Source: Sipunculus nudus
Lineage: Eukaryota > Annelida > Sipuncula > Golfingiida > Sipunculidae
Reading direction: 5' to 3'
NCBI GenBank assembly: GCA_026874595.1
Contig: CM049309.1
Location: 69,610,926-69,674,925, forward strand
Length of the DNA: 64,000 nucleotides
Each line of letters starts with the position of its first letter. Positions within the stretch are counted from its first letter, which is position 1. A program made the position numbers and the translations under genes. Below the pieces are notes generated by a model. The model saw only the letters and a list, made by a program, of their open reading frames with translations. It ran no database searches and had not been told where the DNA came from. Shown piece after piece: positions 39,134-52,454 of the stretch.

Positions 39134-39338
39134 TACAGTGCAACCTGTCTAAGAGACCACCTGTATAACAGGACCAGTTAGTTTTAATATTTCCACCATC
39201 TGTCTATTAAGACCACCCTTGAGTTACCTGAAAGCATTCATACTGGTTATAACTGACCTGTCTGATAAAAAAAACCAGTAAATTATTACCCATATTGGCC
39301 AATCCCACCCGTGGTCTCATTAGAGAGGTTTCACTGTA
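39134..39338. mobile_element. Tc1/mariner-like MITE, 205 bp
   Basis: Inverted termini TACAGTGCAACCTGTCTAAG (39134 on) and, reading inward from the right, TACAGTGAAACCTCTCTAAT (ends 39338), each followed by GAGACCAC or similar. Outermost TA fits mariner-type target duplication. No transposase. Confidence 0.65.
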
Positions 39339-39960
39339 TTCCATTTCATATCTTCACCATAGGACTGAACAAACATACAAATAAATTAAATAATTGGTGG
39401 TTCTCATCAATTATCTATTGGACCTTTATCTATAATGCCTACGATTCCACAGTTTGTATCTGTAGGTATTTATATCTATATTTACTTTTCAGTTTTGCTG
39501 GAAACGAAGAATTTGCACATGATGATGAAAACACACACAGAAATAACCTAAAATGAATAATTTATTAAATATTTGTGTGTACATAATTATCTGTATCTAG
39601 ATCAAGAATGTAAGAGAGTTCAGTGGGGTCCAGACATTAGTGATTAATTAACTTGCTCAGTAGATGTCCATATGCCCACAAAAATGTGATAGTTCATAAA
39701 TAAATAATTCAATTATTTCTTGACAGAAATTTACCCACAGTGTCCTTCTATGGTTAACATACATTACAGGATTAACCGTCACCTTGGTATAACACCTGTC
39801 AGGATGTAGCGACACAAGCCAGTGGTCATGGTGTGGACTACTGACTGAATTCAGTACAATAGGGTCAGAGCTGTAGTTCGATATTTTTACATTGACATTC
39901 TATGGAGGGATATCTTGTGGATCAGAAGCTAACTGGGGTCACTGGTCAGTATTTATTCAC

Positions 39961-40144
39961 AACAAGTGATCCATGGGTCATGACGCTCAGCTGACTGGGA
40001 AGAGATTCACATAAGGAAATTTTATCATCAGAACGGTAGTATATACTCATTCAACTGAAGCATCAAACAGATTAACCAACAGGCCAAGATTAAGTCTGTA
40101 TTTATATATCTATAAATAGAGAAAAAATGTGTAAACTTTAAAAA
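39961..40144 (+). mobile_element. R3 head fused to R2 (second instance)
   Basis: It has TGATCCATGGGTCATGACGC and CTCAGCTGACTGGGAAGAG, and runs alongside 15869-16054 with only scattered differences before entering R2 at the same place. Confidence 0.75.
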
Positions 40145-41795
40145 CTAGAACATGGGTAGCCCACAAGTGACTATGTGTATCTGCCAAAATCAGAGTGGAA
40201 ATGGTGAAGTGAGGCATGGATTGAGTGGCAAGGGGAAATAGTGTGAGGTATGTTGCATATTAGCATGAATGTCTGCAGTCTGAATGTGAATGTAGGTTGT
40301 GCCACCTACTACAAATCCAGCAAGCTGTTCAAGTTGTATACATATGCGAAATTTTAGGCAGAAAAGTCAAACCACAACATGTGTATGAGTGATTATAGCC
40401 CACGGCAGACGAACCGACAGACACTGTGCAAAAATGGTTGCAGGTGGCCCCCCCAGTTGTGTGTATGATAAAGACCTATGTGAGATCTAAACACATACAC
40501 AATTTTGGCCCAATTAGTCAAACGGTTCCTGAGATATGAGCTTGGATGTGTGCAGCATTAACTAGAATTTAGGTGGCGCCACCTGTCATAAAATCAAGAA
40601 AGCTGTCCAGGATGTATAAACCTGCAAAATTTTAGGCAGTTATGTCAAACCACTACAGAGAAATGAGTGATTTTAGGCCTCAGCAGACAAAAAGACAGAC
40701 GCTGTGCAAAATGTGCAAAAATGGTTGCAGGTGGCCCCTCCAGTTTTGTGTATGATAAAGACCTATGTGAGATCTATACACATGCAAAATTTTGGCCTAA
40801 TCAGTCAAACTATCCCGAGATATGAGCTTGGATGTGTGCAGCATTAACTAGAATGTAGGTGGCGCCACCTGTCATAAAATCAAGAAAGCTGTCCAGGATG
40901 TATAAACCTGCAAAATTTTAGACAGTTATGTCAAACCACTACAGAGAAATGAGTGATTTTAGGCTTCAGCAGACAAACAGACAGACGCTGTGCAAAATGT
41001 GCAAAAATGGTTGCAGGTGGCCCCTCCAGTTTTGTGTATGATAAAGACCTGTGTGAGATCTATACACATGCAAAATTTTGGCCCAATCAGTCAAACAGTT
41101 CCCGAGATATGAGCTTGGATGTGTGCAGCATTAACTAGAATATAGGTGGCGCCACCTGTCATAAAATCAAGAAAGCTGTCCAGAATGTATACGAATGCCG
41201 AATTTCAGGTGAATTATTCAATTCACTGCAGAGATATGAGTGATTTTAACCCAAGGCAGATGAACAGATGGACACTGTGCAAACAGGGTTACAGGTGGCA
41301 CCACCATTTTTTGTGTATGTTATGAAGCTATCCAAGGGCTACATTTGTATAAATTTTATTTCCTGATAGGTCAAACGGTTCCCGAGATATGAGCTTGGAT
41401 GTCTGCAGCGTGAACGTGGATATAGGTGGCGCCACCTATCATAAAATCAAGAAAGCTATCCAGGATGTATAAGCATGCGGAATTTCAGGTGAATTAGTCA
41501 ATTCACTGCAGAGATATGAGTGATTTTAACGCAAGGCAGATGAACAGATGGACACTGTGCAAACAGGGTTACAGGTGGCGCCACCATTTTTTGTATATGT
41601 TATAAAGCTATCCAAGGGCTACATTTGTATAAATTTTATTTCCTGATCGGTCAAACGGTTCCTGAGATATGAGGGTTTATGTGATGAAACAGATGCACAA
41701 ATGGACACTGGGCAGACAGGAAAGGTCAGAGGTTAACGCAAATTGGTTAGGCACCAGTTCACATGTGACCCGATAATTGGTGTAAGTTTCAGAAA
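40145..41795 (+). mobile_element. R2 family element, copy e, 3' end missing
   Basis: Units carry GGTGGCGCCACC at 40572, 40858, 41145, 41425 and 41574. Two neighbouring units (40560-40840 and 40850-41130) are nearly identical. It reaches the late segment TTCACATGTGACCCGATAAT and then passes into R3 sequence without the CGG run or terminal hairpin. Confidence 0.75.
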
Positions 41796-43736
41796 AATTG
41801 TGTTGTAGTTATTGAGATACTGCAGTTTTTGTATCAAATTTTCCATTATTCTAGGGGGGGGGGGTATTTTGGGTAACAGAGACCTTATTTCAGGATTCCA
41901 TGGAGACTTTTCATGGGTCTCCCTGTGTGTCAAGAATGAAGATTCTAGGTCCAGTCTTTATGATTTGTGCCCTGTTAACAGATGTTCATATCTTAAAAGG
42001 TCTAAAAAATAGAGAAAAAATTTGTAAAAAAAAACTCGAACAAATACAGGTGGCACCACCAGTCTGCAGAAACTGATGAAACATTCCATGATCAATACGT
42101 ATGCCAAAAATCATGACCATCATTGATGTAGTTAATGAGATAATGAAGTTTTTGTATGAAACTTTTGACTATTCTGGGGGGTACTTTGGGGCCCCATAGC
42201 TCAAAGGATATGGGTAACAGAGACCTAATTTCTGGTTTCCATGGAGACTTTTCATAGGTCTCTCAGTGTGTTGAAAATGAAGATTCTAGGTCCAGTCGTT
42301 ATGATTTGTGCCACGCTAACAGATGATAATGATAGCATCCTTAAAGGTCTCAAAAATAGAGGAAAAAATTGTAAAAAAAAAAAATCAAACAATATAGGTG
42401 GTGCCACCAGTCTACAGGAACTGATGGAACATCTCATGATCAATATGTATGCCAAAAATCATGACCATCAGTGCTGTAGTTATTGAGATATTGAAGTTTT
42501 TGTATGAAATTTTTTACTATTCTTGGGGGTACTTTGGGGCCCCATAGCTCAAAGGATATGGGTAACAGAGACCTAATTTCTCGTTTCCCTGGAGACTTTT
42601 CATGGACCTCTCAGTGTGTCAAGAACTAAGATTCTAGGTCCAGTCTTTACAATCTGTGCCTTGTTAACAGATGTTCACATTTTTAAAGGTCTCAAAATAG
42701 AGAAAGAAATTCGTAAAAAATCGAAAAATACAGGTGGCGCCACCAGTCTGCAGTAACTGATGGAACATCTCATGATCAAGATGAATGCCAAAAATCATGA
42801 CCATCAGTCAAGTAGTTAATGAGATATTGAAGTTTTTGTATGAAATTTTTGACTTTTCTGTGGGAGTACTTTGTGGCCCCATAGCTTGAAGGATATGGGT
42901 AACAGAGACCTAATTTCTGGTTTCCATGGAGACTTTTCATAGTTCTCTCAGTGTGTCAAGAATGAAGATTTTAGGTGCTGTCGTTACTATTTGTGCAAAG
43001 TTAACAGATGACAGCATCCTTAAAGGTCTAAAAAATAGAGAAAAAAAATCGTAAAAAATCTAACAATACAGGTGGCGCCACCAGTCTGCAGGAACTGATG
43101 GAACATCTCATGTTCAATATGTATGCCAAAATCATGACCAACAGTAATGTAGTTAATGAGATATTGAAGTTTTTTTATGAAATTTTTGACGATTCTGGGG
43201 GGTACTTTAGGGCCCCATAGCTCGAAGGATATGGGTAACAGAGACCTAATTTCTGGTTTCCAAGGAGATTTTTCATGGACCTCTCAGTGTGTCAAGAATT
43301 AAGATTCTAGGTCCAGTCTTTACGATTTGTGCCTTGTTAACAGATGTTCACATTTTTAAAGGTCTCAAAATTAGAGAAAAAAATTCGTAAAAAATCGAAA
43401 AATACAGGTGGCGCCACCAGTCTGCAGGAAGTGATGGAACATCTCATGATCAATATGTATGCCAAAAATCATGACCATCAGTCAAGTAGTTAATGAAATA
43501 TTGAAGTTTTTGTATGAAATTTTTGACTTTTCTGGGGGGTACTTTGGGGCCCCATAGCTCGACGGATATGGGTAACAGAGACCTAATTTCTGGTTTCCAA
43601 GGAGATTTTTCATGGACCTCTCAGAATCTCAAAATTCAAGGTTCTAAGTCCAGTGGTTACGATTTGTGCCCTGTTAATGGACAGACGGCTGGACGGACGA
43701 CGGACATTCATGACTTACAGTCAGCTGAGCTAAAAA
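41796..43736 (+). mobile_element. R3 family 3' part with six 340-bp tandem units
   Basis: GGGTAACAGAGACC starts units at 41871, 42212, 42560, 42897, 43233 and 43570 (spacing 336-348). Three units hold GGTGGCGCCACC (42733, 43071, 43407). The array ends with GACAGACGGCTGGACGGACG and GACTTACAGTCAGCTGAGC then TAAAAA. Confidence 0.85.
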
Positions 43737-44670
43737 TGACAAGTGAAGGACAAAGTCTGGCATAATATATCACATATCTGACTCATAGGTACCTGATTTA
43801 CTTCAAACTTCAAAACAGATATGCTTCACAAAAAAATGGGCAGGATGTTGTAAGTAATAACAAATCATAAATTTAAATTGCTGAGGAAAGGCCAACAGTC
43901 TGTTGGTAATACTGACTACTACAGGAAGATGAAGAATATCTGTGATAAATTTAGATATTAGGCCATAAAAAATAAAAGGTATGGTTCTCAGGCACCGCCC
44001 GTGTCAATTTTAACCCCCTGCATCAAACATTTTTATTTTGATTTCCATCTTTCAAGATGATAAAATAATACATTTTCTATACAATTTCCTTTGTTATGTA
44101 GTGTTTTTACCTGTTAAGCAAGAAGAAACCTGTCATTTTCATGCTTTTCCCTGATCATATAACATTTTTATTGAAACATACAAAAAAGGTCAAAACTGAA
44201 ATACTGTACCCCCCAAATGGATTTCCGAAAAAAAGTGCCTGAGAACCATACCCTTTTATTTTTTTGGCCTTACTCATTTGAGTTTGTTTTTGCAGTTGCA
44301 GAAACAGATATATGTCTCCTCTTGTCATGTTCCCCCCCCCCCCCCATCTCTAAATCTTAAGAAAAAGCTAAGCAGCTACTACTTCAAAAGTTGTTTTTTT
44401 TTCTTCAGAAAAAAATATTTCCAAGTTTTTGACCTTAAAGAACAAGTTCATAATAACAAGTTTTCAAACCCCATGGTTTTCAAACTGTCCAACATCTGGT
44501 TGAAACATTTGGTTTTAAATTGGAGACAAAAATATGGGGTACTTAAATATGAGGTTCACTAAAATCCAAGATTTCTGATGACTTGACTTAGCAAATGAAG
44601 ATCAAAGTCACCAGTTTTTCTCTTTTTTTCAGAGATTTTTGTGGAAAAAATTCAAGTAACCAATTTCACA

Positions 44671-46955
44671 ACAAGGGACCTATGGGTCACGATGCTCAGC
44701 TGTTATATATGATAAAAAAATATGATTTAGAAATGAGGCACATGCTGGTTTTTGTGGTAATAAGTATAAGCAGTATTATGAGTTGTTGTTGTGTAGCTTA
44801 TGTATGATTTTGATAGTACCTTTGGAGACAGAGAAGAGAATTGATTTCATTTATTTTATTAACAAATGATTGTCACACAGATTTTGACTTGGCCATATAA
44901 CTTATAAGCAGAACATATAATATAAGAGTTTAATTATTTATTTAAAAAAATTACAAATATTGTCCCAGATATGATTTTTATTAAAAATAATAAGAGAATC
45001 ATATGATTTTTAAAATGAAATATAACTGAAATGATTATTAAAATAATATTAAAGAATATATTCATGAATGCATTCATGATAACATTTTGAAAGTATTTGC
45101 ACTGGTATTCATATACTTTCATTTTTACCTGAATTCCCATTCTTTATGCAAGAAATTTTATAATGGAGTACATATTCATATTCGTATTTAAATACAATTG
45201 CAAAGTATTCCCACCATGTCTGGTATTTATTCAGTTTTCACCAAACAATGGTGTTGAGAATCCAGAAAGTACAAAATTTACACATTTAAATAATGATCAT
45301 AAGTACCTGGTTTTATGGCTTTTATTTATATTAAAAAAAAAATAAATGTGATATATTCATTTTGGACTAATTTCACATCAATGTACACACTAGACACAGT
45401 AGGAATCTAGATTAATATTATCAACTGCATCTTTGTCTATCATTAATTTCCTTCATATGATCCCTTATGATTAGTAATGAATAATATGATTTACTTTTTT
45501 ATTATTAAAATTGAACTGAAAAATGCCATAGGTGACTGTATGGTGTTATTTGGAATACGTGACATTCTATCCATCGATACAAGATTCTTATATCATCAGT
45601 AACTGCAAGTTAATTCCCTATTATTATAAACTCACAAATTCCTTTTCTATTTTTCTTTAATTTGTTATTAAAAACCAATAAAAATTGATTAATTTATTGT
45701 TTATTGTTATGTTGTTGGTTAAAACTACTTGATGAGTTGAGTTGGACACCTGGATCAACTGTGGCTGGCCATAAGCTGCCTGGCTGCCCCAGTATATGCC
45801 TCGACTCAAGTGTGCATAATTTGCTGAAAGTTCAACAAGGTCAACATACAGGTGACTCAAGAGTGGCTGGAGAGAGCCCAGGTCTGACATGGTCTCATAA
45901 AAACATTACTAAAAGCTACAATTTTTGGCCAATTTCTTTCAGCTTTTAAACTAAAAAGCTGAAATCCTTATGTGTGCATGATATGAAAATTATATAAACA
46001 GAGCTCACATGAAACAAAAGTGAAATGGTCAAAGTTGGGCAAAATTTAAGGTACTAATTTTATATTTATACTAATAACTTATAAAATTTGAAAAATTCAG
46101 AACTAATTTTGGGTATTCAATTGAATCTTGATTAATTAATGTTACATCCCTGACAAAAAATCTCTAGCTTCAGCAAGCCCCTTGTTAAGGGAGTAAATAT
46201 ATTTCTTGATTTTTTACAAAGTGGATTATGTTTGGGCCCATAACTTAAAACAATTACGCAATACTGACATCATTTCTGGCATGTGCACAGAGAATGTATA
46301 GAAACAGACAAAATGCTAACAAAAACATGCTGAGAAAATTAAATCCACAGTACTTACAGGAAAAAAACGTGCCATGGTCAAAGTTAGGCAAAATTTATTG
46401 TACCAATTTTTTATTTTTGTTAATATTTTAAAAAATTTAAAAGATTTTGATCTTATTTTGGGTATACAATTTAATTTTGATTAATTAAAGTTATATTACT
46501 TGAAAAAAAGTCCATAGCTTTAACAAGTTTTGTGTTAAGTGATCAAATATCTTTCCTGATTTTTTACAAAATGCATTATGTTCAGGCCCATAACTTTCTT
46601 AAATTATATAATACAGACATAATTTCAGGCATGTACATAGGAACTATATAGAGGAATATTTCTGGTAAATATGAGGAAAAACAGATGAGTGGTTTTGATA
46701 TTAGGCAGCCCTGAAGTGTGAAAATAGGTTTTTAATAAAACATTGAGGTTTTTCCTTAATTTCTCAAAGGAACAAAGTCGCAAAGACCCAGTTTTCTGCT
46801 TGGTAGGAGATCTTGGGGACATCAACCACTATGCCAAATTTTGGATTCCTAGGTCTTACGGTTTCAAAACGTGCCACATCTACGGACGGACAGACGGCAC
46901 GACAGACGACGGACAATGGACCATGACTATAGCTCAGATGACTTATAGTCATATA
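44671..46955 (+). mobile_element. R3 family element, copy e, first part
   Basis: It begins ACAAGGGACCTATGGGTCAC then GATGCTCAGCTG. Units of about 350 bp carry GTCAAAGTTGGGCAAAATTT and GGGCCCATAACTT (about 46234 and 46583). A cut-off 3' hairpin (GATGACTTATAGTCAT) lies near 46938-46953 after GGACGGACAGACGGCACG. The endonuclease remnant follows. Confidence 0.65.
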
Positions 46956-46956
46956 T

Positions 46957-47526
46957 TTATGGAATAGTAGAAAACTTATATGTTTTGGGAAGCAGTTGTT
47001 GCTGAATTAGAGAGGGAACAGAATGTCTCAAAAAGTATCTATAGAGAAGAAATTGTAGATTAAGCTGTGAGAAGTTGCCATGTTTGATCTGAATTGAAGA
47101 ATGGGGGATTGTTGCTAATAATATCTTGTGATCTGACCATGTGTTTTCTAATGTTGAAACTGAAGCATTTAAACAGTTAATAAAGACAAGATCTATGGTA
47201 TTTCCATGGTCATTGGTTGGTTCTCTGACTAGTTGTTGACATTTTAAGAGTTGACATAATTGTGTCAATTTGGTGTTATATATTATATTAGAAATGTCAA
47301 TAATGAAATCGCCCACGATCACTGTAAGCAGGTTGAGGTCAACTTGAGAGACTAAAACTTGGGAGTTCATAGAAGAAGTTACTGATGGGACATGCGGGTG
47401 ACCTATAGAGGAAAACAATCTGAAGTGACTGAGTCTAAGTGTGAATATATAGAGAAGAGATGACTCATAATCTGGTGTTGTGTTGTGGTGAAGGGTTACA
47501 TGGGGACTCAGCTGTTTGACCTGATG
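46957..47526 (-). pseudogene. non-LTR retrotransposon AP-endonuclease domain fragment
   Basis: An open minus-strand frame whose product looks like the C-terminal half of an exonuclease-endonuclease-phosphatase domain of a Jockey/CR1-like retroelement. Visible marks in order: QVDLNLLTVIVGDFIIDISN, then QLVREPTNDHGNTIDLVFIN, then TWSDHKILLATI. The family's GDFN motif is changed to GDFI, and the final SDH catalytic histidine motif is kept. From the first Met the frame is 153 codons, but the frame is open upstream to a poly-C run at about 47526, so the start is arbitrary. No N-terminal half and no reverse transcriptase are present. I judge it a dead fragment. Confidence 0.7.
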
Positions 47527-48646
47527 GGGGGGGAGGGGGGGGGGGGAGGATGAGAGTTTAAAAACACCTTTGTAACTCTGTATATTTATTTCTTTATTTA
47601 CCAGTTATAAATTTTATGCAGTTGCCAGAAGAATATTGTCCTAACAAATACTCAGTGGCAGGAAGTGAGGAAAGTTACAACACCTTTGCATAAACATACA
47701 GGATACAAAATTTAATCTTACAGGTAAAAAAAGTTTTATTCATAATTATTGAATATATTAAAAACAGACAGAGAGATAGAAAAACAAAGCAAATCACTTT
47801 AATTCTCATTCTACTGAGGCAGAAAAATACTGAACGAATGTTTGCATTAGGTCCTCATTTTTTTTTGTTGCGTATTTTTTTGTTAAAGGAAATTTTGGAC
47901 AAAATTTATAAATTTTACTATACATTTACAATATATATCAATTATATATGAAAATTTAAGTTGATTAACAATTCTAAATTGCATCAACATTTACAGTTAA
48001 TCTGCTCAGTCAACATCACATTTTATACACAGATGTATTTATTTTTTCTTAAAATATATTTTTTTAAATTTGCAAAATAATAAAAATCTGAAAATAACAC
48101 TTGATTCAGGAAAAGTTGTATACATTGGATCGGAAACAGCAATGCAAATTAAAGTATGTAACTAATGCAACACATCTGTTGGGGGGGGGGGGGGGTCAGG
48201 GTTGCCATGTGATTCTACATTTGTGACAGCAGTTTTGCATCACAAATAAGTTCACCAATGGCAAGGCTGTAGGGACATTAGAGCCTCAGAAAAAGTTCAA
48301 TAACTAGAACAATTTTTAAGCTTTTACTTTGAAATTTCAGAATTTAACAGATTAAATCTATATATCTCAACTGTGAAAAGTAAATCAAATGTTCTTACAA
48401 GAAAGAAACATGCCATGGTCAAACTTGGGCAAAATTTAAGTTATATAGAGGAATATTTATGGTAAATATGAAGAAAACCAGATGAGTGGTTTTGATATTC
48501 GGCAGTCCTGAAGTATGAAAATAGATATTTAATAGAAACACAGATGTATTTAATTTTTTCTAAAAATATATTTTTAAATTATAACTTTTTAAAATTATAT
48601 AATACTGACTAAATTACTGGCACATACATAGGTACTTTATAGAGGA
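47527..48646. other. AT-rich stretch with poly-G runs and partial R3 units
   Basis: G-runs at about 47526-47548 and 48180-48196, and a partial R3 unit near 48420-48530 (GATGAGTGGTTTTGATATTC). No gene seen. Confidence 0.5.
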
Positions 48647-49660
48647 AACAGTAAAAGTTTTGAGATCCTGTGATGCATATGAAAAATTTACAGATGGACA
48701 GGCAAGTGGACAGAATGGACTAATACATTTATTTCACTTTCAAGGGAATAATGCATTTAAGTTTATATATAAGCCTATTTTTTTAGCATATCCACTTTTT
48801 CCATTAATAGTTTTAAATCTGATTCCTTTTTTTTTATTTACAAGTTTTATATTATTTGTAATAAAACAAATGAAAATATAAGTTAAAATATTAGAATTTT
48901 AAGTTGCAATCATTATATATCCATAGTGTAGCTCATATTGGGTCATATTATGCATACACATATATTTTATTATTTTTAAATCACAAATGTTTAAACAGAA
49001 TTTAAAAGAAAATAATGCCACAACATGGCATCTACAAGATTATTCCTTGGATCACTATTAAAAAGTTTTGCACATTGGAGTTTTCAGTACATGCTTAATT
49101 TTATTCACCGAAATAGAATAAAAGATTCAGTAAATTCGATAAAATAAAAACATCTTTTCAAATAAAGTTTACATACTTTTGGTTGAATGAGGGACAAACA
49201 ATATCATTATGCTAATTACCATCTCAGCTATAATTTATTGCTAGAATTAATAGTCAATTTCACACCTGGTGAAGTTTTTACCCTTCTGAAGTAAGGAATT
49301 ACTTATCTGATGAACATCCACACTTTCATAGCAATACACCACTTTGTGGACACTATTAAATGTGCACTTTAATCATTGTAACCCTGGTGGTACAATACAA
49401 AATCTAAAATGTAGCATAGCCATTAATAAAATAAAATACAGAAAATTATAACATTCATCTAGTTAATGCACCATCTGGGGGGGGGGGGGGGAGTGCAGGG
49501 CAAAGGGGAAGCCTGCTAGTAGTGGGGAAGCTGAGCCTGAGGCAAGCTGCCTGGGGTGGGTTACATAATACAAGTGATGGCTGTTCTACTAGGCGGGCCA
49601 GATGTAAACAACACTTGACATGGTGTATGAAAACTTGAATAAAAGCTACTCTTTTCAATC
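48647..49660 (+). repeat. 1-kb direct duplication, copy 1
   Basis: It aligns from AACAGTAAAAGTTTTGAGAT to AAGCTACTCTTTTCAATC with 59131-60120, 10.5 kb away in the same orientation. Copies differ by scattered substitutions and short indels. Both contain a poly-G run in the same place (49479-49491 and 59942-59953). Confidence 0.85.
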
Positions 49661-50349
49661 AATTCCTTTGAAATTTCAGATTTTAAAAGATTAAATCCTT
49701 ATGTACATATGCTGTGAAAATTAAATCAACAGTGCTTACAGAAAAAAAATGTGCCATTCCCAAATTTGGACAAAATTTAAGGTATTGATTTTTTATTTAT
49801 GCTAATAACTTGAAAAATTTGCAAAATTCAGATCTAATTTTGGGTAAATAATTGAATCTTGATTAAATAAAGTTATATTCCTGGAAAAAAGTCTCCAGCT
49901 TCAGCAATTCTCATGTTAGGTGATTAAATATATTTCCTGATTTTTAAAAAATTGAATTATATTTGGGCCCATAACTTCAAAATAATACATAATACTGACC
50001 TAATTTTTGGTATATTCATAGAAAATGTATGGAAGAATATGAATACCAAATATGACCAAGAACAGACCAGTGGTTTTCATATTAGGCAGCCTTGAAGCGT
50101 AACAATAGCTTTTTTATGGAAAACGATGGTTTTTCCTTAATATCTCGAAGGAACGAAGTCCTAATGACCCAATTTTCGGTATGGTAGGAGATTTTGGGAA
50201 CATCTAATGATATGTAAAATTTTGGATTCGTAGGTTTTAAAACGTGCCCTGTTAACGGACGGACGGATGGACGGCCGGACGGCACGACGGCCGACGGACA
50301 AAGGACCACAACTATAGCTAAGATGACTTATAGTCAGCTGAGCTAAAAA
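49661..50349 (+). mobile_element. R3 family 3' part, copy e end
   Basis: It resumes R3 units (TTTGGACAAAATTTAAGG, GGGCCCATAACTTC) and ends GGACGGACGGATGGACGG, then CTAAGATGACTTATAGTCAG and CTGAGCTAAAAA. Confidence 0.7.
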
Positions 50350-50849
50350 TTATTATGTGTTTAAAAAATTTTAGCGTTCACAAAATTATCTTGTTTTGGC
50401 AGATTTGGCCTTGAAGATGAAGGTCAAGAGATTTCCAAATTGTTCAAGAACCAGGTTGATACAATTTTTGTGTCAATTTTGAGGAAAAAATATGCATTGC
50501 TTCAAAAGTTATGGGGTTCACAATTTTTTTTTTATTTCAGCTTATTTCACCTTGAAGATCAAGGTCACGGGTTTTTCAAACTCCACAGAGATATTATTAC
50601 AAACTATTCATATGTGAAATTTCACAGAAAATATTGAGTGGTTAAAATTTATAGTGTTCACAAGAAATGACACAGACAGCAAAACCAACGACAACAGTCC
50701 AAGCACTATGTTTCCCCCATGACAGGGGAGCCATTTATTAAGCCTCCTGGAGATTAGGTTTTTAATATATGCATGTGGTCAAGAAGTGGTTTTCTATATT
50801 TAAGACACTAAAGCAAATCTCTTTGGTTGTATAAAAACTTAACCATTTT

Positions 50850-50940
50850 TTCTGTGAGGTCCTGGCAGTGGCAGGGGATCAACCATATGCCTTCAAAGTC
50901 CAAGGCCTTATGCTAAAGACTGTTCTGTCCCGAAGTGATT
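50850..50940 (-). repeat. tRNA-like SINE fragment
   Basis: On the minus strand TAGCATAAGGCCTTGG resembles an A box and GGTTGATCCCC a B box, about 45 bp apart. Confidence 0.35.
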
Positions 50941-51189
50941 GTGGCTTCACTTACTGACTCAGATGAAGGGGCTTAACCATTAATTACTTAAGCTGTGGTT
51001 TGTGAAATATGTGTGTTTTGAGGTTAATTCTTATATAAAGTTCAGTCCTAAGATTTTTTTTTATGCAAAATGAATTCACTTTATATGGACTGATCAAAGA
51101 AATCTGTCAGTTTAATCAGTTTTCAAAATGTGTGTATGGAAAGTCTAAAATAAAAATCAAGAATTTAATATTTTTAGGTCAAATTAAAC

Positions 51190-52454
51190 AAGGCCTACAG
51201 GCCTAATGCGAACCTGTGCATTGGGAAATACACCAGGTATAATGCTTCAATGCTGGACCATTACTTTTCATGTATATGAACAATGCAAGTACTAACTATT
51301 TTGAATATGAAACAATTACACAAAGATCACTGCTGAAATTCTGGCATGGGTGCACACAACACAAAAATGATTGTAGCTGGCACCACCAGTCTTGTATACA
51401 ACAAAGCTATCAGAGATATACACATATGCCCAATTTCAGACTGATATATCAAACCTCTCCTGAGAAAACGCAGGGACACAAACTGTGCAAAAGTCATTGT
51501 AGGTGGCGACACCTGTCTTGTGAGCGAGAAAGCCATCAAAGACATAGACAGGTCATTATATTAGGCCAATACATCCAACTTACCTTGAGTCTGATGCATG
51601 GGGCTGACCAGGCTTAGGTGAGAAAGGCAGTTGCCCCGAGTGAACTGTGACAAATTGCTTGCTCAGGCTACTGCACTGAGTGAACTCATGACCTGCACCT
51701 GGCTAGACTGAGTAAACTTTTGACCTGTACCTGGCTGCACTGAGTGAACTCTTGACCTGTTGCATAATCTGTCACAGTCTGCAGTCTGCCAAAGCTATAA
51801 ATAGATCCAGGCTGAACTTTGGTGCCAAATCTGATGCAGTGGGCAGTCTACCACTGCTATAAATAGAATGCAGCTACTGCACAGAGTGAACTCCTGACCT
51901 ATACCTGGCTGCACTGAGTGAACTCTTGACCTGTTGCCTAATCTGAAATAGTAGCCACACCAATGCATAAGCTACCTATGAGGTTATCACATGATGCCCA
52001 TGAGGTGTTCACATGTCACCCATGAGGTGATCACATGCCTTGTGCTTGGCTGCACTGATTGAACTCTTGACCTATATCTGGCTGCACTGAATGAACTCTT
52101 GATCTGTTGCCAAATCTGAAACAGTTGACACTTTCTCGACCTATTTAAAATTACAGACACAATCTTGGCCTGTTGGTAAATCTGTTTACACATAATGAAA
52201 GACTTTGGCTAAAATACTTTTTAATCTTTTATATTATACTTGATATACCGTTTTGTCAGAGAAGATTTTTAAAGGTTTTTAAATTTTTTTCTCATTAAAA
52301 TCTAAGAAAATGCAGAGTTTTTCAGATGGCTAATTTTTTACATTACATTTCATGATGCTAGCTCCAGTCGTTTTCGAATAGTATGGGTTAACTTACAGAA
52401 GATGGACTATTGACGCCGCCACAACATCAAATTAGCTCACAGGCTCACTAAAAA
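51190..52454 (+). mobile_element. R1 family element, copy e, first unit, internally deleted
   Basis: It starts AAGGCCTACAGGCCTAATGC and follows 31993 onward closely up to about 52210. It then jumps to sequence matching 34090, so about 1 kb present in copy d is missing here. Ends CTCACAGGCTCACTAAAAA. Confidence 0.75.
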
